Origin: an uncultured bacterium
Lineage (GTDB): Bacteria > Myxococcota_A > Bradymonadia > UBA7976 > VGTA01
Length of the DNA: 64,000 nt
NCBI GenBank assembly: GCA_943788935.1
Contig: CALSSE010000011.1
Coordinates: 62,001-126,000, forward strand
Reading direction: 5' to 3'
Under the pieces are notes generated by a model. That model did no database searches. It saw nothing but the letters and a program-made list of their open reading frames with translations, and was not told where the DNA came from. Positions within the stretch are counted from its first letter, which is position 1; each line of letters starts with the position of its first letter. Made by a program: the position numbers and the translations under genes. Positions 28,109-37,885 of this stretch are shown piece by piece.

Positions 28109-29575
28109 CTATCTCGCCCCCCTCATCATCGCTCCGAAAGTTCTGAGGACGATGAGTAAGTCAAGAGCGAGATTGGCATGCTTCAGGTAATATAAGTCAT
28201 AAGACAGCTTCATTTTGGCGTCATCAATATTACTCCCATAACCATAATTAATCTGTGCCCACCCTGATAGACCGGGCTTAATGAGGTTACGGAACCGGAA
28301 GTAAGGAATTTCAGACTCGATCTGTTTTAAGAGCTCCTCACGCTCGGGGCGAGGGCCTATGAAAGACATATCACCTCGTAATATGTTATAGAATTGGGGG
28401 ACTTCGTCGAGTCTGCTCTTACGAAGCCATTTACCCAATACCGTAACTCTTTGATCATTGCGTTGCGCCCATTGTGCGCCATTGGATTCAGCGTTAACTC
28501 GCATCGTACGGAACTTATAAATCCAAAAAGGGATATCATATTGGCCTACTCTCTTCTGTCGATAGAGTATAGGACCTCGATCTTGTGACCAAATTAGGAG
28601 GACGATAAAAGGGATAATAGGCGTGAGGATGACTAGGGCGATGAGGCTCAATGAGATATCAATCAACCGCTTCGCTCCCAAATAATAAGGGGACTTGGTT
28701 GTCGCCTCATGGTCCCAAAGCCAAGAGTCGCTTACACTAGAGACGTGGATACGTTCAAACTCTCGCTCATAAAAGTAGTTAAGCGTGTGTACTTTAAGGC
28801 CCTTTGAGATCAGTAGAGTCAGCTCCCTTTTCTCTAGGTCAGTGAGTCGGTGAGGATTCGCCAAGATCAAGCTCTCTACTTGGAGCTTAATACAGAGTTG
28901 AGCAAGATCGTTGATCGATGTTGGCTGTGGTGGATCAAAGGGAGAGAGCTCAGGAGGTGGTGTCTGAAACTCTTGAGGGATCTTAGTCGCTGAGGGATCC
29001 GAAAAGAATAAACGTAACCTAGAGATTGGATAGATCCGATCGTTCTCGAAACGACCGATGAGGTAAATAGGGGTATTCGATTTATGGAGGTTCTTCATAC
29101 ATTCTTGAGCAATGTTCTCATTCCCCCAAAATAGAATTACCCTCGGCCTTAAATGATTGAGACGCCACAATAGAGCTCGAGCGAGGAAGGTAACCATCAC
29201 TCCGAGGAGCCAAGAGATAATGATAATATATCGACCAGCGAGCTGATAGTGCACAAAGGCATGAAAGACGATAAAGAAGACAGCGCCTAAACCGCTCCCA
29301 AATATAATTCGTACCAATGTATCTGTACGCTTAAACTTTGCTTGCAACTTTTGAATGTTACTCAGCTGTAAGCCAAGAGCGAGACACAGCGGTAAAAAGG
29401 TCGCTTGTAAGTATACAGGGGACTCAGAAGCATGGATAGACCAAGGGTGATGATTACTCGGTGAGAGCCTAAAAGCGACCAAGACACACCCAAAGAAGAG
29501 GGTAAAATCAGTTAAAAAGAACAGAATTCGGTTAAAGTGCCAAAAACTTCGTTGGGGAGGTGTTAAGATCTTCAT
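28109..29575 (-). CDS. Polyprenyl-phosphate sugar-1-phosphate transferase (WcaJ/WbaP-type)
   Basis: A 488-residue initiating glycosylphosphotransferase that moves a sugar-1-phosphate from a nucleotide sugar to undecaprenyl phosphate, the first step of exopolysaccharide or O-antigen synthesis. The N-terminal ~150 residues hold four to five membrane helices, followed by a soluble CoA-binding-like central domain. The catalytic C-domain begins at the helix RLIDISLSLIALVILTPIIP and contains QKRVGQ, YKFRTMR, LRKSRLDEVPQFYNILRGD, SFIGPRPERE and the aromatic motif KPGLSGWAQINYGYG. Its ATG overlaps the stop of the upstream glycosyltransferase (ATGA), so the pair is co-translated. The sugar specificity is not determinable here. 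Confidence 0.92.
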   Translation of the reverse strand: MKILTPPQRSFWHFNRILFFLTDFTLFFGCVLVAFRLSPSNHHPWSIHASESPVYLQATFLPLCLALGLQLSNIQKLQAKFKRTDTLVRIIFGSGLGAVFFIVFHAFVHYQLAGRYIIIISWLLGVMVTFLARALLWRLNHLRPRVILFWGNENIAQECMKNLHKSNTPIYLIGRFENDRIYPISRLRLFFSDPSATKIPQEFQTPPPELSPFDPPQPTSINDLAQLCIKLQVESLILANPHRLTDLEKRELTLLISKGLKVHTLNYFYEREFERIHVSSVSDSWLWDHEATTKSPYYLGAKRLIDISLSLIALVILTPIIPFIVLLIWSQDRGPILYRQKRVGQYDIPFWIYKFRTMRVNAESNGAQWAQRNDQRVTVLGKWLRKSRLDEVPQFYNILRGDMSFIGPRPEREELLKQIESEIPYFRFRNLIKPGLSGWAQINYGYGSNIDDAKMKLSYDLYYLKHANLALDLLIVLRTFGAMMRGAR

Positions 29576-30951
29576 CCGTTTGACTCTTGCTTCATATGGT
29601 CGGTGAGATGATTATAGAATGACTCAACCGCGCGATGAAACGAATATCTATTCGAGTAAATGTGGTGTGCCGCTTGTCCCATCTTTTTAATACGGACTCT
29701 CTGAGGATAAACCTCTCGAATACACTCAGCAAGATGTTGGGACGTTTGCTTGTAGAGCACGAGCCCACATTGACTCTCCTCAATCGTTAAGGCGACTTCA
29801 GAGTTCTTTGGGACTTGGGCGATCACCCCTCTTCCTGAGGCGAGGATTCCATAAAATTTACTAGGGACCATGATCCCGAGGAGCTCATCACGCTGAGAAA
29901 CCAAGCTGAGGTGAGCGCATTGTAAGCTATCGGTGAGCTGATCTAAGGGTTGGAAGGGTAGCCAAGTCATATTCAGGAGCTCGAGCTCTTTGGCGTAGCG
30001 CATCGCTTCTGCTTTACGACGACCATCACCTATCATTAAAAAGTGTATGGGGAGATCTTCGAGGAGCTTAGCTGCTTCAACGATGCCATCGATATTATGC
30101 CATAGACCCATATTTCCTGAGTATTGTATGAGGAGAGGATCGGCTCTCCGCACCTCAGAGGGGAGCGATCTCCACAGCTCAGTCTGCTGTGGCTCGACTA
30201 AAGGTATCTCATCAAAGTTAACCGGGCTCCAGTTAGTGATCACCTTGCAGTGGTGATCTGAGAGCTGATAGACATCGCGGCAATAGGCTGACATATCTCG
30301 ACCTAGCGTAATCACCGCTTCTGAGCTTTGGAGAGTATATCGGTTGACTCTTCGCCAGAGTTTAATCCACCAAGAGTGCGCTGAGAGCTTACCAAGCGCG
30401 ATTAATCCGTCTGGATAAAGGTCATGAAGAATCACGCTATATTTAAGTTTTGAACCAAAGAGTCGCTTCAGCTTAGCGCATACCCATGTAATCATGGGGG
30501 CGAAAGGGGGGTTGGTGACGACTAGAATATGATCATCAGAGGTCGTTTTAAAGATCAATCTCCACATCAACCACATGAGAAATGAGCCATAGGACAAGGC
30601 TCGATGTGAGAGAGATCTCTTGGCATCTATCGACCACCCGCCCCTGTAGATCTCAACATTCTCCCAGTGCTCATATCGTGGTACTTGATCTTCTCTATCA
30701 TCTCCACGAGCGCTTGAGGGCTGACTGCATAAGACCGTTATATGGAGTGGAGCTTGTGCACGTTCAGTGGGATGAGATAGAGATTGAGCTAGAGCGCTGA
30801 GTAGCTGGCTCGTCGCTTGACTATCAGGATAGAAGGGTTGGGAGATGATCACAACTTTTGTCGTTGGCATCTTGATGTCTGCTGCCACTGATCGGCCTAC
30901 CTTGTGGATAATCTGTTTATAAACGAGTCTTGACTTGCTATCGTCTATCAT
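29572..30951 (-). CDS. GT4-family glycosyltransferase (WbuB-like)
   Basis: A 459-residue GT-B retaining glycosyltransferase. The N-domain begins at VVIISQPFYPDSQATSQLL. The C-domain has LLIQYSGNMGLWHNIDGIVEAA (the GT4 nucleotide-sugar segment is IQYSGNMG), FLMIGDGRRK and the donor-binding stretch LSLVSQRDELLGIMVPSKFYGILASGRG. It probably adds a sugar to a lipid-linked intermediate of the polysaccharide begun by the downstream transferase. The start is uncertain. The ATG at 30951 has GAAAGGA very close to it, but the ATG at 30870 gives a compact N-terminus (MPTTKVVIISQ) and would leave room for a divergent promoter with the neighbouring diguanylate cyclase gene. Confidence 0.88.
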   Translation of the reverse strand: MIDDSKSRLVYKQIIHKVGRSVAADIKMPTTKVVIISQPFYPDSQATSQLLSALAQSLSHPTERAQAPLHITVLCSQPSSARGDDREDQVPRYEHWENVEIYRGGWSIDAKRSLSHRALSYGSFLMWLMWRLIFKTTSDDHILVVTNPPFAPMITWVCAKLKRLFGSKLKYSVILHDLYPDGLIALGKLSAHSWWIKLWRRVNRYTLQSSEAVITLGRDMSAYCRDVYQLSDHHCKVITNWSPVNFDEIPLVEPQQTELWRSLPSEVRRADPLLIQYSGNMGLWHNIDGIVEAAKLLEDLPIHFLMIGDGRRKAEAMRYAKELELLNMTWLPFQPLDQLTDSLQCAHLSLVSQRDELLGIMVPSKFYGILASGRGVIAQVPKNSEVALTIEESQCGLVLYKQTSQHLAECIREVYPQRVRIKKMGQAAHHIYSNRYSFHRAVESFYNHLTDHMKQESNG

Positions 30952-30972
30952 AATCCTTTCTCATTGTCTCTT

Positions 30973-33123
30973 ATGGTCAAGTTAGATATATTTCGAATGC
31001 ACACAGAAACACAGTCTGAGGAAATGCACAGCAAATCTTCTAAGGTATTGATTTTTGAAGAAGATTCTGCAATTAGGGCATTGATCGTTCAAGGTCTGAA
31101 AAGCTCTAGGAAAGTGAGGGTGTATGAAGCAGGCTCTTGGGGAGGCGTTGATCAAAAAACACGTACGCAGCGATTTGACCTGATCGTCCTTGGTCAGCTT
31201 CCTGTATCTAAAGTAGGTGCGTTATCTCTTGAGGTTGATTTACAGCGAGAGCGCTCTGCTCATCAACCTGATAAACATTTAGAGGTAGCAGCCACAGCGC
31301 TCTCCACTCTCTTGAATTCCTGTGAGCGCCTCGTTTTACTCTACCAAAACGAACCCGCCATTAATGGAGAGTCTGCGGGGTTATCTCATAGGCAATGGAG
31401 CACCATTATCAGTCTGAGCGCTCAGCAACTACACTTATCATCCGCAGAGAAATATCAACTATATCCACGTCCTGCTCGGCCCTCATTGATTAACTCACTT
31501 ACTAACCTTGGGTGCCAAGTGAGCGAAGCTCGTCCCAATGAACAACAGATGACGAGCACAGAGCACGCGATCGCTGATCAAAATTTAGTTCTATGGGCCG
31601 GACCTGATGACCACCCAATCGTGAGTGAGTTACAACGAGCCTGTGCATCAATGCATCATCATTTGGTCAGCGTTGATAGCGCTCAATATGCCCTTAGAGA
31701 GACGAGGCGTACTCGTTTTGAGGCATGTTTTGTTCACAATGAACTCAGTGATATGCCTGGGTTATCACTTGTGAGGAGCTTAAGACGTGAAGTCGGTGAG
31801 AGTTTACCGGTGGCCTATGTAGGGGTCGCTCAACAGGTAGGAGACCGATTGGAGGGAGTTCACGCCGGAGTATCACTCTACATCAATGAGACCGCAGGGT
31901 TTGATGCGGTGACTCAAGCGCTCCGACACCTCCAAAATCTCGGAACTCACGGCGTCTCTCGTGTTTTAGTGATCGATGACGAAGAGTCGGTGATCGCTGA
32001 GTCAGTGACCGAGGAGCTAAAGCGGGGTAAGTTCCAAGTCTCTTGTCTCACTAGCCCCTTGAGAATTTTAGAGCTACTAGCAGAGATACAAACCGACCTC
32101 TTGATGATCAACGCCGAGATGAAAGGTTTAGGTGGGTTTGAGCTGTGTAGGACATTACGAGCGATGCCTGAATGGCAGACCTTACCGATTATTCTTGTCG
32201 GAGAGAACTATACAGATGAGCTCAAAGTCGCGGCTTATCGATCTGGAGCAGATGACTATATCAGCACCAACAGTGAGGGAGGAGTGCTCCGCTCTTGTGT
32301 TGAAGCGAGACTTGAGCGGAGCCGTACCGTTCAAGAGCGTGCAGACCGAGATGGACTCACTGGATTATTGATTCGTCGAGCCTTTAATGATGCTCTCCTC
32401 TCACAAATGGCTCTAGCTCGACGTCGAGGCTCTACGGTTGCCGTCTGTCTGATCGACCTTGATCACTTTAAATCGATTAATGACACCTATGGTCATATTG
32501 CGGGTGATCGAGTCCTCAGCGCGCTTGGTCGATTACTCTCTTCGTCGTTTAGAGTCGAAGACCTAAGGGGTCGCTGGGGTGGTGAAGAATTCGTAGTCGC
32601 CTTCAGTGATGAGACGGCCGAGAGCGCTCGTTTTATTCTCGATCGAGCTCGTCGAGAATTTATCCGATTCTATTTCGATGGTGAGCATGGAGAGCGATTC
32701 CAATCGGCTTTTAGCGCAGGTGTCGCCTGTTACCCGGAGGCAGGAGAGACGATCGAAGATGTATTTAAGGTAGCAGATCGACGTTTATATGCCGTTAAAG
32801 AGGCGGGACGAAACAGTATCTTTGCTCATGATCCAATCGAGGTGGCCCGAGAGATCGCAGAGCATCAGAGGGAGGCTGTCGAACTAGCGCCAATGAAAGA
32901 TCAGTCAGACTCTAGAGTAGAGGCGGTTGTCACTGTGGTTACTCCAGCGTTTGATCATATAAATAGTCCACAAGCGAGAGCGCCGAAGCGGGGACTTTTA
33001 CAGACTAATATAACCCCACCTGAAGAGGGGGTAGAAGAGTTGTCAGAGCCGATTATCGTTGATCAATCATCTAGCGATGAACTGCTCCCTCAATTGTTGG
33101 CTCCCTTTAGTGATGAAGACTGA
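30973..33123 (+). CDS. Diguanylate cyclase with three degenerate receiver domains
   Basis: About 716 residues, all cytoplasmic. Three receiver-like modules precede a GGDEF domain. Receiver 1 starts SKVLIFEEDSAIR, receiver 2 NLVLWAGPDDHPIV and receiver 3 SRVLVIDDEESVI. The phospho-acceptor Asp is absent in each: Gly at codon 31192, His at 31735 and Asn at 32110. The cyclase is intact: RDGLTGLLIRRAF, DLDHFKSINDTYGH and GGEEF (codon 32578). An inhibitory RxxD sits five residues before GGEEF (RVED), allowing c-di-GMP feedback. A ~100-residue acidic tail follows. It likely makes c-di-GMP under control of protein contacts rather than phosphorylation. The start is unclear: ATGs at 30973, 30997 and 31024 are in frame and none has an ideal RBS. 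Confidence 0.88.
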   Translation: MVKLDIFRMHTETQSEEMHSKSSKVLIFEEDSAIRALIVQGLKSSRKVRVYEAGSWGGVDQKTRTQRFDLIVLGQLPVSKVGALSLEVDLQRERSAHQPDKHLEVAATALSTLLNSCERLVLLYQNEPAINGESAGLSHRQWSTIISLSAQQLHLSSAEKYQLYPRPARPSLINSLTNLGCQVSEARPNEQQMTSTEHAIADQNLVLWAGPDDHPIVSELQRACASMHHHLVSVDSAQYALRETRRTRFEACFVHNELSDMPGLSLVRSLRREVGESLPVAYVGVAQQVGDRLEGVHAGVSLYINETAGFDAVTQALRHLQNLGTHGVSRVLVIDDEESVIAESVTEELKRGKFQVSCLTSPLRILELLAEIQTDLLMINAEMKGLGGFELCRTLRAMPEWQTLPIILVGENYTDELKVAAYRSGADDYISTNSEGGVLRSCVEARLERSRTVQERADRDGLTGLLIRRAFNDALLSQMALARRRGSTVAVCLIDLDHFKSINDTYGHIAGDRVLSALGRLLSSSFRVEDLRGRWGGEEFVVAFSDETAESARFILDRARREFIRFYFDGEHGERFQSAFSAGVACYPEAGETIEDVFKVADRRLYAVKEAGRNSIFAHDPIEVAREIAEHQREAVELAPMKDQSDSRVEAVVTVVTPAFDHINSPQARAPKRGLLQTNITPPEEGVEELSEPIIVDQSSSDELLPQLLAPFSDED

Positions 33124-33185
33124 GCGGGGTCATCTCTGTATGACATCGCGTCGTGTTAAACGCTTCAAGAGTGGGTAAGGTGCTG

Positions 33186-34061
33186 ATGAATCGATGGATA
33201 TTCTTCTTTGGAACTATTTTCGGTAGTGCTATGGGGGCGGCTGCTCCTCTACAGGATAACCAATACCCATTGGATCACCTTGAGAGGTCAATACAAGCCT
33301 TTGAGCAACAACAAGTGGTGGTCGGATATGAACTTGGAGAGGTGAATTGGAGCCAGCGGACGATTCAGACACTCGGCGCCGGTACTCATATGATCCTCTC
33401 TCCCACAGGAGGGTGGGGGCAAGAGAGCTTAGAAACTTTAGCGATTGAGCGCGCGCGTCAAAATATTGAGCGTCTAAGCGTAGAGGTCTTTCGTCATCGG
33501 CTAGAGATTAGCCGCTGCGCTTGGGGGGCCCGGTCACGTATGTTCAACTCTCCCACACCGCTGTGGCTAAGTGATGGAACCATTCACCTCTCAGCGATGA
33601 TCCGTTTTGAGATGTTTGAGGATTGCGAGACTAACAGCGGTTCGCCGATTAAGGTATTAACATTAGATCATAACGCTATGTTAGAGAGGATGCAGCTCAT
33701 AGAGAGTTCGATCAGGAAGCATGAGCGGATGATTGTCTCTCTTAAACTGTCGTCTGATAGACAAGAGAGAGAAAACCTCGCCTGTCTTCAGAGCGCTCCA
33801 GAGATCTATGAGCTCAGCCGAAGTGAGCCTCTGCCGAACCAATGGCGAGCGGTGAGATGGTTTTGGAGTGCACCCACGAGCTCTACTTCTCTCTCTCTGA
33901 TCAAGCAGATTGAGCCGAGTCTTAGTCTAGGGAGCGCCAAGTGTGAGCAGAGTGAAGGCCAACCTAAACTCCGCCTATTGAACGCTGCTTTAAGAGAATC
34001 TTTGGATCAGGCCTTAAGCTCTAGTGGGGGAGCAGAGCTGTGGATTTGGATCGATCGATGA
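33186..34061 (+). CDS. Exported protein of unknown function
   Basis: A 291-residue protein not recognised. With the ATG at 33186 (AAGG seven bases upstream) it begins with a clean signal peptide, MNRWIFFFGTIFGSAMGAAA, cleaved before PLQD. In-frame GTG codons upstream are less likely starts. The region around 40-170 (VVGYELGEVNW, AIERARQNIERL, LWLSDGTIHLSAMIRFE) resembles the small beta/helix fold of periplasmic LPP20/FlgT-type proteins, but this is weak. A helical segment and a Ser-rich C-terminus ending ELWIWIDR follow. It overlaps the next lipoprotein gene by 4 bp (ATGA), so the two probably act together in the envelope. Confidence 0.7.
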   Translation: MNRWIFFFGTIFGSAMGAAAPLQDNQYPLDHLERSIQAFEQQQVVVGYELGEVNWSQRTIQTLGAGTHMILSPTGGWGQESLETLAIERARQNIERLSVEVFRHRLEISRCAWGARSRMFNSPTPLWLSDGTIHLSAMIRFEMFEDCETNSGSPIKVLTLDHNAMLERMQLIESSIRKHERMIVSLKLSSDRQERENLACLQSAPEIYELSRSEPLPNQWRAVRWFWSAPTSSTSLSLIKQIEPSLSLGSAKCEQSEGQPKLRLLNAALRESLDQALSSSGGAELWIWIDR

Positions 34062-34432
34062 ATGACCTTTTGGGGAGCGGGAAGCGACTGATCACTCATT
34101 TATCACTGTGGTCTCTTTTCTGGGGCTGTAGCGGTGGGGTCATTCAGAGAGTTGATCAAGGTTCTTTGCCTCCTCCCCCCTCAAAAAAAGGCTTTCTTCA
34201 GTTGCCTCCTGGTCCTCCTTACACGAAAATTTATCTCGATGATCGATTTATAGGTCGATATGCGGACTATCCTCGGGAGATGATCCTCTTACCGATAGGT
34301 CCGCACCTGTTGAAGTTAAGCGCTTCAGATCACGCTACTATTTATGCGAGGGTGAACATATCAGGTAGTCGTCCATTCCGCTTTAAGCGAGGTTTGATTA
34401 AGTACCCTACATATCACTTGTCTTCTGAATAA
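34058..34432 (+). CDS. Small lipoprotein, possibly PEGA-like
   Basis: A 124-residue predicted lipoprotein. Its N-terminus (ITHLSLWSLFWGCSGG) carries a lipobox-like FWGC with Cys at about residue 26. The rest contains a short beta-rich unit (IYLDDRFIGRYADYP, then PIGPHLLKLSA) similar in style to PEGA domains, which are extracytoplasmic beta modules. A proline-rich linker (PPPPS) joins the two. The start at 34058 overlaps the upstream stop as ATGA; the longer in-frame GTG at 34040 is unlikely. Function unknown. mutL starts 52 bp downstream and is probably unrelated. Confidence 0.65.
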   Translation: MNDLLGSGKRLITHLSLWSLFWGCSGGVIQRVDQGSLPPPPSKKGFLQLPPGPPYTKIYLDDRFIGRYADYPREMILLPIGPHLLKLSASDHATIYARVNISGSRPFRFKRGLIKYPTYHLSSE

Positions 34433-34484
34433 GTCAGTATGACTCCCTTCATTTATTTACACTTAGCATGCAAAGAGAGAGACG

Positions 34485-36672
34485 ATGACCGAGCCTTCCT
34501 CTCCATCACCGACCACTGCCAAACGAGCGCGGCCAGTCAAAATATTAGATCCCATCCTCGCTAATCAAATCGCTGCAGGAGAGGTCGTCGAGCGACCGGC
34601 GAGCGCTATTAAAGAGCTGTTAGAGAACGCTTTAGATGCTGGCTGTACCGAACTCACCGTAGAGATTCAAGAGGGGGGACGACGTTTAATGCGGGTCACC
34701 GACAATGGGCATGGGATGAGTAAAGATGACGCTCTACTTGCTCTTGAACGTCACGCGACGAGTAAGATCAGAGAGGTGAATGATCTCAATGAGATTGATA
34801 CTTTAGGCTTTAGAGGTGAGGCGCTCCCCTCTATCGCTTCGGTTAGTCGCTTACAGATGCTCAGCAGGGTAGAGGGTGAAGCGAGTGCGACTCTGATCAA
34901 AGTAGAGGGTGGAAAGAGCCCTCAGGTCAGTGAGGGAGCAGGCCGAGTAGGGACTGAGGTAAGGATAGAAGATCTATTCTTTAACGTCCCCGCTCGTAGG
35001 AAGTTTTTGAAGAGTCCCCAAACCGAGTCAGGTATTATTCATGAGGGAGTTCAGCGTCTCGCGCTCGCTTACCCTCAGGTCGCCCTTAAATTCATTAAAG
35101 ATGGGCACGTAAGCCTTGAGCTCCCTCGACATTCAACAAGTATTGAGAGAGTACGCGCTCTCTTTGGTTCAAGGATCGCTGATCACCTATGCCCAGTCGC
35201 TTGGACAGGACCGGTCCGTTTGACGGGCTTTATCTCTCATCCGAGTTTTCACTTTAGCGCTCATCGCCACGCTTATACTTTTATTAATGGTCGCTTTGTG
35301 AAGGATCGTTTGTTTTTAGGTGCGATACAGCGTGCTTTTGGGCAGAAACTCCCCCGAGGTCGGTACCCCCTTTTATCTTCTCCACCTCGATATCCACCCT
35401 TCTCTTGTAGATGTGAATGTCCATCCGGCGAAGACTCAGGTGAGGTTCGTTAATGAGGAGGCGCTCTTGGATATTCTCATCAAAGCCATTAAGGCGGTGA
35501 TGAGCGAGATGAACTTTGAGGATGAGAGCGCCTCTTGGCGTGATCGAGTCGTCGATCAGGGCGCGCTTCAAAAGAATCATTCGTCTGCTGCTCCCTCCGA
35601 GAGTGTTGCTGATCCCGAGAGGACAAATACCGAGAAGAGAGTGAACGCTGAAGCTGAGGCTCTTGAGGAGCATCGAGCGCGGATTCAAGAACGCTTAAGA
35701 CGAAGGTTACATGGCGAAGAGGTTGATCTAGAGGCCCTCGCCTCCTCCACTCGAGTCCCGAGCGCTGATCATAGATCAAAGCCAAGTAAGGTCGCGGGGC
35801 TCCCCTCCTCTCCTCGAGAGACGTCGAGCAACCCAAAACCAAACAATAGTGAGAGCTCTAATCGACATGAGGTTACTCGTATTACTCAAGATGAATTGAG
35901 GTCATGGCGTAAAGGGGCGTCAACATCATCGAATCTATCCGCTGATGGGCACATCGATTCTCATCGTGATGGAGAGGAAGATTCGACAAGCGAAAGTGTG
36001 GGAGAACGAGCGCCGGAACCCAAACACGAGGAGATGGCCGAGAGTTCGTTGAGTCACTTGAGCCACTTGAGTGATTTGCTCACCTCAGATCTTGATCACA
36101 GTGAACATCGACGAGCAGCGCTCCCCTCACTTAAAGCGCTCCATGATCCGCTCGCTCGCCAAGCGCTGAGAGTTGTTGGGCGAGCAGATGAGTGGTGGAT
36201 TCAAGAGGCCTCTGATGGATTGCTGATGATCCACCTTCCGTCAGCAAGAACCCATGCGGTCACCGATAAACCACAACCGGTCCAACTCTCAACAGCCATT
36301 CAGCTGACTCTGACCCCTTCAGAGATCAAGGAGCTCTCTCAACATCAAGAGCAGCTCCTCACTCTTGGGGTCACTTTAGAGCCCTTTGGTGGTCAAGTGT
36401 ATCGCTTAGTGACTCTACCACGAGGTCTCGAATTGAGTCCTACCCAAAGAATTGCCGCCGCCTTGAGTGATCTCTTGAGCAGCCGAACAGAACAGCTCAC
36501 CGTGAGCTGGGCAAAATGTATTTTGTCCTTACCGCTCACCACAGAGGGGAGAACATTTACTCTCCAATGGCTCAATGATGGAGGGGCTCCTGACCCTTCT
36601 CTCCCCCCGTTCATGGTCACCTTAAACTCGCAAGAGTTACTGAGACGGTGTGGTCACCTCTCTCCATTCTAA
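34485..36672 (+). pseudogene. mutL: DNA mismatch repair protein MutL, interrupted by a +1 frameshift
   Basis: Two overlapping frames together make a complete MutL. The first (34485-35453) holds the GHKL ATPase: ANQIAAGEVVERPASAIKEL, DNGHGM, TLGFRGEALPSI and VPARRKFLK. It runs to LPRGRYP and then reads nonsense. The second frame continues with FYLLHLDIHPSLVDVNVHPA and ends at 36672. Removing one C from the run at 35366-35370 restores the frame. A Ser/Arg/Glu-rich linker of ~250 residues joins the N-domain to the C-terminal dimerisation domain. The place where endonuclease MutL proteins have DQHAxxE reads MIHLPSART, so the nuclease motif is missing. The frameshift may be a sequencing error, a real mutation or programmed slippage. 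GAGAGAG precedes the ATG. Confidence 0.88.
35366..35370 (+). other. C5 run at the mutL frameshift point
   Basis: Five C residues follow TA in CGGTACCCCCTTTTAT. Read with four Cs, the frame runs GRYP-FYLL without a break; with five, it leaves the MutL frame. Confidence 0.85.
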
Positions 36673-36864
36673 TTGATCAAAAAAGTGAATAATGAGAGGG
36701 CTGAACACACTTTTTAGCGTTCTTATTGTCGTGAAAACTAGCATGTAAGGCTTTAGGTCTTCTTGAAACACGATTAAGTGGTTGAAGAATAACGCTTGTT
36801 ATGAGAAGGGTTTCCGTGGACGCTAATTTGACTATAAATGACCCACTGCTCTAAAGGTGTAAAT

Positions 36865-37863
36865 ATGCGAATATGCTCTCTCCATATATTCTTTCTCAGC
36901 TCATTGATGGTGACCTCTTTAACATCGATAACCCTCGCGGCTCCGTCTTCGACAAAGGCCGAGACAAGCGTAGAGGAGGTAGTCTCTAAGACACCACAAA
37001 CTCCCGAATCGCAATGGGCTTACAGTAATATGCTCGCCCTTCGCTATAACCCTTTGGGTTTGCAAGATGAGCTCTATTTTGGTTTTAAACAGAGACTCTA
37101 TGATGTCCCTCAAGATAACTTGTTGCTTGGAAAATCTTATTGGTGGGCTGGCCTGGTTACGAGAGCGAGCCCCCAATTCTTGATGAGTGGACTCTTCTTT
37201 CGGACTCTCCCGATCGCAATTCTAGAGCTACAAGGAGTCTTCGCCAGGGTACAAGGTTTGGCGGATGCCGCTGACCTACCGGGGTATTACACTCAAGGAA
37301 CTAAAGACGCGGTGAACACTACTAAAAGCTCTCGAGTGAGCGGTGGGAGCCTGATCGCCAACGGTTGGCAAGGAAGTTTACAGGCGAGATTGCAAGCGAA
37401 AGTGGGTCATATCGCCTTCCGCTCTACCAACCTCTTACGTCATTTTAATCTAAACGCTGATGGAGGAGCGACCACGAGTGATCTCTTCTATGACCAAACG
37501 CTAGACTTGGTCACACCGCTCAAGAGCTGGGTATATCAAAGCGATACAGACTTACTCTACGCTAACGCTAACAAGCCGTGGGTTTTAGGCGTCCGTCATA
37601 CTTATGCTACGGTGCTTACTGAAGCGAACACACCAGATATCGACGCTGATCGTCTTTATGATATTCATCGAGCAGGGCTCTTATTTGCTTGGAAGTTTAA
37701 AGCGCCCATCACCTCTGAAGGTCTCGAGGCGAAGCGACGTCACGCCCTCATTGTTCTCTCTCAATGGCATCTAGACCATCCCTTCAGAACGGGACAGAGC
37801 ATGAACACCTCTATCCCCTATTTTGCGGTCGTTTATGCCCTCTCCGGCAGAGTCGGTGACTAG
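36865..37863 (+). CDS. Putative outer-membrane protein of unknown function
   Basis: A 332-residue protein with a clear signal peptide from the ATG at 36865 (MRICSLHIFFLSSLMVTSLT, cleaved around LAA); AAAGG lies eight bases upstream. The longer in-frame ATG at 36838 has no site. The mature chain has alternating aromatic and polar residues (YSNMLALRYNPLGLQDELYF, YWWAGLVTRASPQFLMSGLF, WKFKAPI) that suggest a beta-barrel. The C-terminus (FAVVYALSGRVGD) lacks the final Phe or Trp of typical outer-membrane proteins. It sits 22 bp upstream of glgB and may be co-transcribed with the glycogen genes without sharing their function. No family recognised. Confidence 0.65.
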   Translation: MRICSLHIFFLSSLMVTSLTSITLAAPSSTKAETSVEEVVSKTPQTPESQWAYSNMLALRYNPLGLQDELYFGFKQRLYDVPQDNLLLGKSYWWAGLVTRASPQFLMSGLFFRTLPIAILELQGVFARVQGLADAADLPGYYTQGTKDAVNTTKSSRVSGGSLIANGWQGSLQARLQAKVGHIAFRSTNLLRHFNLNADGGATTSDLFYDQTLDLVTPLKSWVYQSDTDLLYANANKPWVLGVRHTYATVLTEANTPDIDADRLYDIHRAGLLFAWKFKAPITSEGLEAKRRHALIVLSQWHLDHPFRTGQSMNTSIPYFAVVYALSGRVGD

Positions 37864-37885
37864 GTCTTGAAATACAGGAGTGACG

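Noticed and set aside
35320..36672. Second mutL frame read as an independent gene starting at 35320
   Set aside because: Its first ~16 residues are out of the MutL frame and have no RBS; the rest continues MutL exactly where the first frame breaks.
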